From assembly GCA_963932465.1 (NCBI GenBank), contig OZ010798.1, forward strand, positions 16,910,981-16,974,980: a stretch of DNA of 64,000 nt, in the 5' to 3' direction. Each line of letters opens with the position of its first letter. Position 1 is the first letter of the stretch. This document shows, piece by piece, positions 11,976-23,073 of this stretch. Position numbers and translations under genes: made by a program. The DNA comes from Maratus speciosus (Eukaryota; Arthropoda; Arachnida; Araneae; Salticidae). Under the pieces are notes generated by a model. The model had not been told where the DNA came from, ran no database searches, and saw nothing but the letters and a program-made list of their open reading frames with translations.

Positions 11976-12477
11976 GTTACTTCTCAGAAAATGCATTTCT
12001 TTTTCCTCATTTAAACGTAAAAACATGTAACGGGTCAAATTGACCCGCTTCGCGGTTCTAGGTATAAATGGTTATAATTGGGAAGTTATTTATGTTATGC
12101 GTTTTTACATTTGATAAGTTGTTGCTTACCATAAAATATTAAAAGTCAGAACAGGAAATGTTTTTTCAATTAATATTTTTGGCGCGGTGACAAATTAAAC
12201 ACCGATTCGGGTCAAATTGACCCGCTCCGCGGTTCTAGTGTTAAAGAAACAAATTCTGGAAGAAAAACCAGAAGCCACTTTTCTTGCAATACATCAAAGA
12301 TGCCCAGTTTTATAATCTAATTTTCACAATGGATTTTTATACAGACAATAGTTTTAGGCTTATTTAACAAAAAACGAATACGTATTTTTCTTTTTAACAT
12401 CTGACAGTTTTCTTACTTTAAAAGTTCTGATTAGGCACTTGTTTAGAATTTAAATTCTAAATTCATTGCTAAAATAT

Positions 12478-13748
12478 CGCATTGAGTAAAAAGTATTCCG
12501 CCAAATTTTTTAAAAATTGTAAAATGATAAATTCATGTGAAATCATCAAAACTAATTAGGATAGTAATCTCCATTTAAATTTGCAATTGTCTGCCAATGT
12601 TTTGGCAACTTTTCAATCCCTTCTGTGAAAAATTGGGGCGAGCGCGAATCCAGAAAGAGATCGACCTTATGTATGACCTCCTCATTTGAATTGAAGATTG
12701 TACCATCAAGATGCAGCTGCAGATGAGAAAACAGATAGAAATTTGAAGGGGCCATGTTGGGGCTGTAGGGTGGATGTTGCATTAAATCCCACTCTCGCTT
12801 GTAGAGCGTCCAGCCGGCCATTGTACTGACATGTGGCCGGGCATTATCTTGATGAAAGAGAACCACCTTCCTTCTGAACTGGTTTCTTCGTTTTTCGCGA
12901 ATGACCTCGCGAACTTTGATTAGCATGTTGTTGTATATTGCACTGTTTATAGTCTGTCTGTTTTTCAGATACTCTTTGTACAGAATTCTGCGACAATCTC
13001 ACGAGATGCAGAGAAGCACCTTCTTGTTGGTCTTGCAACCGAGCCTGCTGATCCCCCAGGTGCACACCACCCTCCTTTATGGCTTGTATTGTAGTAGTAC
13101 ACCCATTTTTTCTCACAGGTCACAATTCTGTCCAGAATGTTCTCTTTCCTATGATCTCTGAGCAGAGACAAACAACAGTTTTTTCTCTTGCGCTTGTCTT
13201 CAGCAGTCAATTCGTGAGACACCCAGTGAACTTAAACGTTAGATTTATGTGTTTCAGAGCGTTAACTATTGTTTTTTGGGAAACGTTAAGCTCTAACTCA
13301 ATAGTTCGAGTTGAAACATTTCTGTCTTGAACAATGATTTGCTTTAACTGCTCTCACAATCAACATCAATAGGGCGGCCAGAACGTGGTTCATCTTCAAT
13401 GTTGAAATTTCCAGCTTGAAACTTCCAAAACCAAACTTCGACTGTATCATAAGAAACAATATTAATACTTAAACTTTCACACATTTTTCTGTGACATCCA
13501 GTCGCACTGAGTTTGTTATGGAACTCAGAGTACATAATTGTTCTGAGCTGCTGACATGATAGCTCCATTTTAAACATATTTTCGAAGCACAAGATAATAA
13601 ATTTTTAACAAACAAATTACACAGTCATATAGTTCCTATGCTCAGCTTTCTAATGCAAAAATTGTTTAGTTGGAAAACTAACAATTGTACAAATGACAGC
13701 TGTTGGCATGAAGGTATCTCCGATTGGCGGAAAACTTTTTACTCAACG
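12478..13748. mobile_element. Mariner element 1 (dead)
   Basis: The inverted ends are (C)ATTGAGTAAAAAGTATTCC at the left and its near complement GGAAAACTTTTTACTCAACG at the right, with TA adjoining the right end. The length of about 1.27 kb matches standard mariners. It carries a transposase relic on the minus strand. Confidence 0.85.
12552..13592 (-). pseudogene. Mariner transposase pseudogene 1
   Basis: Three minus-strand blocks in consecutive order. 13570-13344 carries the HTH region with TVEVWFWKFQAGNFNIEDEP and the conserved EPRSGRP linker. 13222-12965 begins SHELTAEDKRKR. 12926-12552 carries VVLFHQDNARPHV, PPYSPNMAPSNFYLF and the C-terminal HWQTIANLNGDYY. Frameshifts separate the blocks. 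Of the D,D34D triad only the second Asp (HQDNARPH) is kept. The first site reads TCEKKW where TxDEKW is expected, and the third reads APSNF where APSDY is expected. It was therefore catalytically dead as well as frameshifted. Confidence 0.85.
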
Positions 13749-13810
13749 TAATAGTTATTTATGATCGATGTATTTTGAAAAATATGATAATTATGATATT
13801 TGTATATATG

Positions 13811-14451
13811 CAGTAGATTCCCTAAAAATTAGCATAGCTTGGAGCCATACGTTGTGCTTTGCAAATTTCAGAAGTTTGTGGATTTCTGGTCACTGTTTTT
13901 ATCTTTTACATTTTTTAAAGAGTAATTTGAACATAATGAATGCTCAAGATAAAGTAAAATATTAAAATAATAAACCAATAAAATAAAATAAATTTAAAAA
14001 ATGATTAAAATATTAAAAATAAACATCAAGTAAATAATTAACGATGCATAAGTAAATATGGATAATAATGATAAAATAAATTTTTCTTTAATTTTCCAGT
14101 GGAACTTACCTCATAAAGATACACTAATAATTTACATCAAAATTATAAAATAACAAAATTTTATTTCATGTTTAAACAGACTTTATATAATCTGAAAAGA
14201 TTGATTAATACATAAATGTGTTTGGTAAAGAGATTGTGATTGCACATGATATCAGAGCTAACTTTAATTTTTTCAGAAATGATTTTATGCTGGCTTCATG
14301 AGAAAGCATGAGTACAGTGATATTAAGCAAAATTATATATTAAATTGCATACATAAAAACTAAAAAAAATCTTGAATTTTCCCCCTACATCTTAAGTGTA
14401 AGTTTCACTGTTTGCATCTGCAACGTTGTGCAAATTTGAGGGAGTCTTCTG
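13811..14451. mobile_element. Pogo/Tigger-like MITE, copy 2
   Basis: It begins CAGTAGATTCCCTAAAAATT and ends GAGGGAGTCTTCTG followed by TA. It is 641 bp and related to the copy at 9482-10048. It sits directly beside Tigger 1 with only a few TA bases between. Confidence 0.75.
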
Positions 14452-15002
14452 TATATACAGTGAATTCTCGATAAGTCGAATATTCGTTTAAGTCAAAGTT
14501 TACACGAAGTCCCGACCCCTTTATTACAAATCAATGTTAAACTTTCTCGTTTTGTCGAAGTCTACATCTTTTAAGTCGATTTTTTTTTTCAGAAAGACAA
14601 ATAACAGAAATTGGACTAATTTCTTAATTTTTCAGCCACAGCTCAAAAATACTGACACTTTCTGTTAGATAAAACTTTTCTGAACTCCTTCGCGGTCTTT
14701 GAAGGATGTTATTTTTACTTCCCGCCTTGGACAGTGAGAAGAGTCTGCGAGTTTGCAATTTCGGTGGCAATTGTTCCCCCTCCCCCATTCATTTCTCCTT
14801 TACGTATTCCCTTTTCTCAACTCTCAGGTGGCTTAGTGTATTCTAATTTGCCAAATTTCTTATGCTTTTATAGAAGGATTTTTTTTAATCTTTCGATTCC
14901 ATTATTGAGATTTCATTCGGGTTCTTTGTTTTAATGTTGAGTCTTGTCATTTTAGTGTTTATTGCTTTCACATCTGATACGTTTTTAGTCGGGTTTTTTT
15001 AA

Positions 15003-16958
15003 ATGTTGAAGCAGAAATTAGGAATTCTTACTTTAGAACAAAAAGTAAATTTGGTAAAAGATATTGAAAACAATCCAAATTTAATGAAAAAGATCTAGCC
15101 CTGAAATATGCTATCCCTCGCAACACTCTATCTACCATACTCAAAAATAAAGAATGCATTTTCAAAAGACGTAAGTCAAGTGTTAACCCAAAGTGCAAAA
15201 GGATGAATACACGTGCCTACGAAGATATCGAAACAGACCTCGTAAAGTGGTTTACATCTTGCAGTACACAGAAGAGTGCAATTCCTTTAAGTGGTACAAT
15301 GTTACATGAGAATGCTTTGGATTTCACAAAATTATTGAATGTGGAAGGATTCCCTGCAAGCCATTACCGTCTCAATACTCAAGTCCTCCAGACTGATTTC
15401 GTGACTTACCAAATGAAGATTAACCCCTTGAAGGGAAAGCAATTGCATTTGTGTAATGCTTAATTCTCACCGGAAATTTAGAAAAATTTTATTTCAAAAT
15501 AAGGAAAAGCAATTTTACGACTTTTCTCCACTAAAATCAGAAAACTAAAATTTCCTAAAATTTTTCTGGTGCAAATCCTGATTAATCATAGGTGGTATAT
15601 AATATATACCGCCGTCCCTTAAACCCTTGAGGGGCGATGGGATATATTTTATCCTACCGACGATTAATCAGGATTTGCACCAGAAAAATTTTAGGAAATT
15701 TTAGTTTTCTGATTTTAGTGGAGAAAAGTTGTAAAATTGCTTTTCCTTATTTTCAAATAAAATTTTCCTAAATTTCCGGTGGGAATTAAGCATTACACAA
15801 TCGCAATTGCTTGCCCTTCAAGGGGTTAATCTTCATTTGGTACGTCACGAAATCAGTCCAGAGGCCTTGAGTATTGAGACGGTAATGTGCAAGCACAGGA
15901 TGACAGGGAAAATTTAAAGCCAGACACAACATTGTGTTTCGGACATTAGACACTGAAGCAAAAGATGTGTCTGATACGCTGTGTGATGAATGGAAGACCG
16001 TTTCATTACCCAAACTTCTCGCAGGCTATAGTGCTGACGACGTTTACAATATGGATTTAATGGGAGATTTTTACAAATGTTTTCCTGAAAAGGCAATGAT
16101 GTTTAAGGGGTAATCATGTTCCGGTAGAAAGTTAAGTAAAGCACGTTTAAATATGCTTGTCGGAACAAATGCTTCTGGGACAGAAAAATTACCTTTACTG
16201 GTCATCGCTAAATATAAAAATCCTCGCTGTTTCAAACATAAAAAGTCACTTCGGGTAGAGTAAAGATCCAATAACAAGGTTTGGATGACACTGATATTGT
16301 TCGAGGAGTATATCAGATATTTAGATGTAATGTTTCATGCAAAAAAGCATAAAATGTTGATCTTCATTGATCCGTGTACAACAGCTCACGATCAACTTTT
16401 CAACTTGAAATCTATCAAGTTAGAATTTCTCCCTTCTAACACAACTTCTAAACTACAGCCAGCAGACCAGGGATTAATTAAATGTTTAAAACATTCCTAC
16501 AGAAGAGGGTGGAAGGCAATCGAAGATGACGAAAATGGAATAAATCAAAAGTGTGATGAGTTAGAAGCAATTAGACTGATTTCAAGTCTCTGGAACAACG
16601 ACGTGAAACAAATCACTATCAAAAATTCCTTCAGTAGATGTGGCTTCTTTGCAAGCAATGCGCACTCATGTGTTGTGAATGAAAATCTACACGATCAAGT
16701 TATTTCCGAAGATGACGATAATGAGTTTTTGAATATTGACGAAAATGTCGCAGTTTGCGGAGAAATAATGCTTCAGATATAGTTGAAGCAATGAAAAAGG
16801 TGGAAAATGATTCTGAGTTTGAGAATGATGAGGAAGTAAATTGCGTTTCACCTCCAAACAATCAAGAAGCACATGCGGCAATGATGACATTACAGCAATA
16901 TCTCGAAAGTAGAGACGGTGTGGACGGTTCTCTTTTCCTTTGTTTACATACTTTCTGA
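15003..16958 (+). pseudogene. Tigger 1 transposase pseudogene
   Basis: It starts MLKQKLGILTLEQKVNLVKD at 15003, a psq/pogo-type HTH. After a frameshift it continues with a CENP-B-type HTH (AYEDIETDLVKWFTSCSTQ ... PLSGTMLHENALDF) and is cut by the palindromic insertion. The DDE domain resumes near 15890 (GWLCKHRMTGKI-like). The catalytic Asp positions are recognisable: NMDLMG near 16050, FIDPCTTAH near 16362 and LQPADQG near 16455. The C terminus is acidic (SEDDDNEFLNIDENVAVCG). Stop codons, for example after MMFKG and after SLRVE, and frameshifts make it non-functional. Confidence 0.82.
15362..15887. mobile_element. 526-bp palindromic insertion in Tigger 1 (7-bp duplication TGCAAGC)
   Basis: The left end CATTACCGTCTCAATACTC and right end GAGTATTGAGACGGTAATG are inverted copies. 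Nearly the whole insert folds back, with a loop near 15575-15655. TGCAAGC at 15355-15361 and 15888-15894 is the target duplication. Removing the insert rejoins the transposase frame at EGFPAS...GWL. Inside the arms is a second inverted motif, TTAACCCCTTGAAGG / CCTTCAAGGGGTTAA. It encodes nothing by itself; open frames in it are palindrome artefacts. Confidence 0.85.
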
Positions 16959-17248
16959 CATGTGAAAGGCAAAAAAGTTTCTTCAAACAGTCATAATTAA
17001 CAAGTTTTTTCGGAAAACTTGAGTTTGTAAGTACCTTATATGTAGCACTAAATTTTATATCTCTTTAGCGCTCATTTTGTAGACTCCATTATTACAGTAT
17101 AATTGAAATTCCTATGTATATGATTGAATTAATTTTTATATATTTTCTGTATGTATTTAGGGATTTTTTATAAGTCGAACTTACGATAACTCGAATATTT
17201 TTGCCGGTCCCTTTGAATTCGACTTATCGAGAATTCACTGTATATACA

Positions 17249-17585
17249 CTAGGGGGCTCTGCTCCCTGCAAGCTATGCTTGACAACCCCCCATTCAAACA
17301 CTGCAGAATCTAAAAGCACGCTAATCTGATCTTTTTTAAAAATATTAGAGAAGATTGAATTATACTGATAAAAGCTGTGCAAATCTCCCTGTAAACCGGT
17401 TTCCATTCAATTCCCTTCTATTGCAAAAATTTAAGGTCGAATCAGTTGCTGTTAAGACATCCAATGGTTGTTTTCGTGTTTGATTAAAGAGGATCAGTTA
17501 AACATTTGAAAAGAAGCTAAAATAAAATGAATTAAGTATACAGAGTCTTTGTCTCCCGGTATTTTAAAACAATTTCTATAACAAT
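17249..17585 (-). mobile_element. Helitron 3' end, copy 1
   Basis: Read on the minus strand it ends in a GC-rich hairpin (GGGAGCAGAGCCCC) followed by CTAG and then T, the hallmark of Helitron 3' termini (hairpin, CTRR, insertion before T). About 330 bp are shared with the copy at 28886-29215, including GTCTCCCGGTATTTT. The 5' end was not found. It abuts the right end of Tigger 1. Confidence 0.65.
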
Positions 17586-17780
17586 AGCCTAAGTCTTGTA
17601 ACTATCATCAACAGTTCCAGGTGGACCACTTCGCTTTTTATATTCTAGGTGCCATTTTGGTACTTTAATGTTAGCCATGTACAGGTGATAAGTAGCCAAA
17701 TATTCTTCTATCGTCATGATTTCATCTATATTATAATAGTCATGTAACTGCCAGAAATACATACGCTCTGATCCCTTCAC
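17586..17780 (-). CDS. Unassigned 63-codon frame, possible captured exon
   Basis: A minus-strand frame ends with PGTVDDSYKT and a TAG stop. It contains WQLHDYYNIDEIMTIEEY and MANIKVPKWHLEYKKR. Its amino-acid composition is balanced and protein-like, unlike most chance frames in this AT-rich DNA. It lies just where homology between the two Helitron copies stops, so it could be a fragment captured by, or interrupted by, the Helitron. I do not recognise the family. The Met may not be a true start; an upstream exon is possible. Confidence 0.3.
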
Positions 17781-17800
17781 TTTTCATATGAAAGTTTAGC

Positions 17801-18006
17801 CCAGTATCATATACGGCCCCATATTCGTGCGATTTTTTTCCTGACACCAATTTGGGGAAAATATCAACAGCATAAACAACAACATCCAGCTTACCATATC
17901 AAACAAAATAGCAATACTTTGACGCCAGTTAAGTACCCCTTGCGTATATGACATTGGCGTCAGAAAAAAATCGCGCCAATATGGGGCCGTATATGACATC
18001 TGTGCC
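17801..18006. mobile_element. MITE family B, copy 1
   Basis: The right end reads GGCGTCAGAAAAAAATCGCG then ATATGACATCTGTGCC; the left end is a degenerate inverted version with TCATATACGGCCCC. The interior carries the family-B phrase CGCCAGTTAAGTACC. Confidence 0.7.
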
Positions 18007-18241
18007 GAATGTTTTCCACCTTTATTAAAAATCAAAATTTTTTTTCGAGTAAAACTACATAAAAGTTGCCATGGTCGCAAAGAATTCTTGGTACTGTTAT
18101 GGTAACCGGGTGCAAATCTCGCCAAGAGCTTTTTTTCAACTCGCCAGTTAGCATTTTTTTTATTTTTCGTGTGGTAAATTAAAACATTGCATTGAAGTTG
18201 AAATTAAATGTCATGGTTTGTTGAATTATTTAATATTTGGC

Positions 18242-18336
18242 CAGATGTCATATACGCACTGGGTTTGGCGTGATTTTTTTTTTATGAAAATTTGCCGAAA
18301 ACTTCATTTTTGAACATCAGTTACATATGCATTTTT
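18242..18336. mobile_element. MITE family B, left-half fragment
   Basis: CCAGATGTCATATACGCACT then TTGGCGTGATTTTTT, truncated where MITE A copy 1 begins at 18337. Confidence 0.5.
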
Positions 18337-18837
18337 GGTACTACTTAGTTATCCTGTCGACCAAATATCTATCACAAAACTATAAGATTAAACGGCAATA
18401 AGGGTTGATTGTAAATGTCACATTCACTTGACTTTAACCCGGGAGAACTCGCTGCATGAGATTTTCTCTCACCATCGTACTTTTTTAAGACACTTATTTA
18501 AACCCTTTTTCCTTTTAATTAAAATTTTAAAATGTTATTTCAATTATTTTACCTCTTTTGTGAATAAAAGTACTAAGCCAAGGAAAAAAAGTTGATTAAG
18601 CGAATGTAAAGTAAAAGAAAAGCAATTGGGCACAGTGAGAGAAATTCTCACTAGCGAGTTCTCCCGTGTTAAGCAAGTTACACGTGTTTACGTCATCATG
18701 TGATTTTTATTTTGATGTTTTATTTGTATATCTATTAATGTTATACTATTTTATTTGTTCTTTCGTTATTTAAAATAAAAATTAAGACAATTTGTATAAT
18801 TTGGCGAAATTGGTTGACGGAATAACTAAGTAGTACC
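18337..18837. mobile_element. MITE family A, copy 1 (longest)
   Basis: The inverted ends are GGTACTACTTAGTTATCC and GGAATAACTAAGTAGTACC. It is 501 bp. The interior has subterminal AATTTGGCGAAATTGGT and a central phrase TTTGTTCTTTCGTTATTTAA shared with the other copies. Confidence 0.8.
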
Positions 18838-18958
18838 ATATTTTAAAATTATTTTCTATTATTTTAAAAGAAAATAACCAAAAATATAATTAACGGTACT
18901 TTTCCACCGACGGACACCAATGTCACCAAGCGAAAATGTAAATATGTAACAATATTTT

Positions 18959-19109
18959 GCACAGATGTCATGTTGGCGCGATTTTTTTCTGACTTTAATG
19001 TCATATACGCACCGGGTACTTAACTGGCACCAAAGTGTCGTTATTTTGCTTTATATCTTGTATATATGCCAGTATCTTGCCAATATGGGGCGTATATGAC
19101 ATCTGTGCC
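18959..19109. mobile_element. MITE family B, copy 2
   Basis: GCACAGATGTCATGTTGGCG at the left, and GGGGCGTATATGACATCTG then TGCC at the right. It is 151 bp. Confidence 0.75.
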
Positions 19110-19226
19110 TTTATTTGTTCTTTCGTTATTTAAAATAAAAATTATGTCAATTTGTATAATTTGGCGAGTGATCTGACGATTTATATAATTTGGCGAAATT
19201 GGTCGACGGGATAACTAAGTAGTACC
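19110..19226. mobile_element. MITE family A, right-half fragment
   Basis: It starts abruptly at TTTATTTGTTCTTTCG, which is internal in complete copies, and ends ATAACTAAGTAGTACC. It abuts B copy 2, which suggests B inserted into this A copy. Confidence 0.7.
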
Positions 19227-19282
19227 AAATGTATTTATTTACATTTATTTATTTATTACATTTTATTTACATACATTTATTA

Positions 19283-20287
19283 TAGGGATGTACCGAATAT
19301 TCGGTATTCAGTCTATTCGGCCATGTTACCGAATATCAAATTGTTCGGCATGCTGAATATTCGGTTTGGCCGAATATCGAAATATTCGGCCAAACCGAAT
19401 ACTTAAAAATACTTTTAAAACATATATTTTAAAACTTTATACAATTTCTACGTTTAACAGTCAACTTATAAAGATATTCAGAATAAATAGAAACAGAATC
19501 ATATTTAAATAAAAGAGAATGTTTTTACATTATTTATTTGCTGTTTGTTAAGTATTATTTAAGAAAATTAGCCAATCATGAGGATTTTCATAGAAATTAA
19601 TTATGTACAAATGCAAGTTCCTCAACATTGTCCAGTAAATAATCTGTTTCTTGCTAAGATTTTAAGAACAACATTTACAATCCCTGAAAATGATTGCCCA
19701 CTCCAGACACGGATCTATGATGCATTTAAAAACTTCCTTGCTTAATCAAAGGGAATAGAACAGTTATTCTTGCTAAGTTGTCACCATATAAAATTTGAAT
19801 CGATTGTATTATTTATTAACTTTTACTTTAGTCTCTTCCTGACAAGCAAATATATGATCCTGTACAATTTTTCCTCCAATTTTTCTCAATCTCTCTTTGA
19901 TTTTAAAATGTTTGTTTTAGAATTTAAGAAAATTTTATTCATTTGTTTTAATTCTCAGAAGAAGCCATGAAATTTAAAATTTTATTAATTAAATTTTTTT
20001 TATAACTATCCTTCTTCTTAAATAACTCAAAGCAGATTTTTTTCAGCATAAAGCTTACTTGAAAAAAGCTCTTGTTTATTAGAATAAAAGTTTTTGTTTT
20101 AAATTTTATGTAAATTGTTTTAATATTTAACATTTTAATGCCTTTAAACTTTGAAATATAAAAGTTTTCGACAAGCTGAATATTTGGTATTCAGCCTAGC
20201 AGTTAGTATTCGGCTAGCCGAATATTTGGTTCTCCTGTTGGCTGAATATTCGGTATTCGACCAAAATCACTATTCGGTGCATCCCTA
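19283..20287. mobile_element. hAT MITE with perfect 8-bp target duplication
   Basis: TAGGGATGTACCGAATATTC at the left and TTCGGTGCATCCCTA at the right. ATTTATTA flanks both sides (19275-19282 and 20288-20295), a perfect 8-bp duplication diagnostic of hAT. Both ends carry clustered ATTCGG/CCGAAT palindromes over about 120 bp. It is 1005 bp with no transposase frame. Confidence 0.9.
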
Positions 20288-20439
20288 ATTTATTACATTT
20301 ATTTACATACATTTTGGCATGGTGTCCGTATAACGGAAAAGTATCTAATTAACTATGGAACAAAACAATTTATATAATTTTAAAAAGAAAATAAAAGTAA
20401 ATAAACATTTATTATTAAATAAACAACAATAGCCGGGTT

Positions 20440-20508
20440 ACCATGTCAATAAAAATAATGCTATTTTGGCACCAACTCGATACCCCGGTGCGAATATGAA
20501 ATCTGTGC
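20440..20508. mobile_element. MITE family B, right-end fragment
   Basis: Ends GGTGCGAATATGAAATCTG then TGCC. No left half. Confidence 0.45.
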
Positions 20509-20509
20509 C

Positions 20510-22960
20510 TAATATTTTTCTTTTCGTTTTGTTTAAAAAAAAAAAGAAAAAAAAAAAGAAAGAAGTGAAAGCCATGAATTTTAAGGATTTCAGTTTTAAA
20601 TGAAAGTTTTGTATTTTAACTAAAATGAATGAAAGGATTATATTTTAAATGAAATTAATGAAATACAAAAAAATGCGACGGGAAAAATGTTTGGCGATTT
20701 TTTGGCCTGCGTCTCGCTAACATAAAAATAGTGAGTTCTTGATTTCTCTGTCAGAATGATTTGATTTGATGAACGATTGTTCAAGTAATTATGAATAAAA
20801 GTAACGTGATACATTTCTTAGCACACATTTAAGTGAGGCCAAACTGGTCGCCAAATTAGTTTAAAATTATAACCTTTTCTAAAGTATGAAAAAAATATCT
20901 GTTATGATTAAAATTTGAGTTGCTATCATTAGAGAAAAGTATTTAAAATTATAAAAAAAAATTAATATCTCAAAAACTAAGTCAAATTTAAAAATTCTAA
21001 TACCAGCTTTGAAATCTGCGTATTAATATGGATTTTTGGTGTTAATTTCATCGCAAAGTATTCCATATTTTAGGAGAAATCACTGTGAAACATAATCAGT
21101 TGTTTCATAAATTTGTTTCAATTCAGTTGTTTCATAATATCCGTTTCATAAATTCGTTTCATTAGGATTTTATATATATAGGGTAGATATATACACATAC
21201 ATATCAGTCAAAATTTTTAAATGACCATTGTGATGAATTAGTTGTTTAAGTTGTATTTAGCAACTTTCTAATTCATTAAAATGAATTCCTTTGGAAAAAT
21301 AGAGCTGATGTTGGATATAAATAGCACCATTTTCACTTTTCTCATGATGGAAAATTGAAACACTGCATAAGAATGAGACATGTATTAGTATGAGATTAAA
21401 ACACCATTATTATTAAAATTTACGCAATGACTTTTTATAAAAAATGTTAATTTTATTTACCCATTATTATTGTAAACTCAGTCTTACTAAATCTTCTGCT
21501 TTTGGCAGGAGGATTTTGATTTTCATGTTTTCCTGCACCCTGATTAATGATTTACTTATACATTTTTCAATATTTTGTTTTTTTATCCTTAAATCTATGG
21601 TAATTAGAAGACAAAAATTAAAATTTACATGTACTTTTATACTTGTTCTATAGTATGATTGATTATAAGGAATGAATCTGTAAAATTTTGTGACTTTTAC
21701 TGTTTGCATGTATTTGATTATCAATAATTTGCTTAAATTAAACGTTATCTAAGATCTTCACAATTGCTCTGTATGCGATTATGGGAAGTGAATTTTCTCG
21801 CTAATTGTAGTTGATTAAAAATCATATTAAATTGCTTATTACATATTTATATGTTCTGATTTTTACCATGTAAAATTATTAATACATCCTAAAGATCATA
21901 TGCTGATTCTTTTTTCTATGTTTTTCAATGGCAATAAAATATTATTAAAAATTAAATCTTTATCAAGCATGTTTTTATTCAAACATGTTTTCATTGAAAA
22001 ATTTCCGAATTGCTTCAAGAATTACCTGATTTTATTTTATCTTACTTTCAGAATTTGGAATTTTTGTACACAAAAAAAATATAAACTCAATTGCTGAGCT
22101 TATTGTTCTAAAACAAATAAAATTCCTTTAATGATTTTTTTTTTTCTTAAAACACGAATACAACAGTAAAAACAGCAAGAATAATAAATGATTTGATTAT
22201 GGAATAATGTACTAAACAGAGAAAGATTTTTGTAACAAAAGCAAGCAGCATTTATATAGTTTTATAAAGCTAAGATTCTTTCTTTGTGCAAAAATAGATG
22301 CAAATATAATAAAAATTATAAATTTACGAAAATTATGAATTTACAGTTTTTTAGAATTCAAATGAAGTAGGAATTTTATTATTATATTTTAGTTACACAT
22401 ATCATGTTTTATGTATACTATTATTTAAATTATAGTTGTTACTGACTGCTTCATCGTCTTAAATACTATTTGAGTAATAAAACAATGATGGCAAGCAGAA
22501 AAAAATCCCCCTAATGCACTATGGGTAGTGTAGAAAATCTATAAGCATGTCATTATAACACCTGGCTGCTGTTTTAGTATGAGCTGAATTTTCAACTGTT
22601 TTTTCACCGAAACTCAGAATTTGGGCATCAAATTAAGTTAAAATATAAGAATTTTAAATATTTTAAATTTTGTTTATTAGGATGGTAATGCATTAATTTC
22701 GGTTAGGTGGAGGATTATTCATATTTCTTGTTGCAATAAAGTAAACAGAGCATAAAAAATTAAGAATTTTAAACTGTGTGAACTGATGAAGCAAATGAGA
22801 AGCAAAAATTTTAAAGAGAAGGTTAGGAATATATTAGATGATCGAATATTTAGTTTTTACTATAGATTTAAGAACAAGACTAAATAAATGAATAATTTTA
22901 AAGATCTTAAATTCTGTGTGCTTGGTAAGAGGAAGGATAGGCAAAAAGGGAGAAAACAAT
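20510..22960. other. AT-rich intron, nothing recognised
   Basis: About 2.4 kb of low-complexity AT-rich DNA. The small open frames here are short, rich in Phe, Leu, Lys and Ile, and lack splice or homology support. Confidence 0.6.
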
Positions 22961-23073
22961 TATTTTCAGCGGCATACTTGCCAACTTTCAACTAAACTTC
23001 CGTAAAATGCAAGTTAAATTGACACATGTTAAACATGTTAGTAACCAGAAAATTTATTTGATGTATCATTATA

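Larger units (their letters stand above)
10124..12240. mobile_element. piggyBac element (degenerate) with perfect TTAA duplication
   Basis: TTAA at 10120-10123 and 12241-12244 flank the inverted ends CACTAGAACCGCGG. Subterminal repeats of the phrase CGGGTCAATTTGACCC occur at both ends, with a second copy near 12030-12060. The 2.1-kb interior carries a broken transposase on the minus strand and two smaller insertions (11150-11353 and about 11705-11975). The strict TTAA target and the transposase relic identify the superfamily. Confidence 0.85.
14458..17240 (+). mobile_element. Tigger (pogo) element 1, decayed
   Basis: The inverted ends are CAGTGAATTCTCGATAAGTC and its complement, flanked by TA at 14456-14457 and 17241-17242. 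It is 2783 bp including a 526-bp later insertion. The subterminal sequence repeats the TCGAATATT motif. It has a plus-strand transposase with many lesions. Confidence 0.88.

Noticed and set aside
12901..13330. Two plus-strand frames of 83-86 codons
   Set aside because: Antisense shadows of the mariner 1 transposase.
15786..16096. Minus-strand frames over the palindromic insertion
   Set aside because: The same peptide (DFVTYQMKINPLKG) appears on both arms because of the inverted repeat; palindrome artefact.
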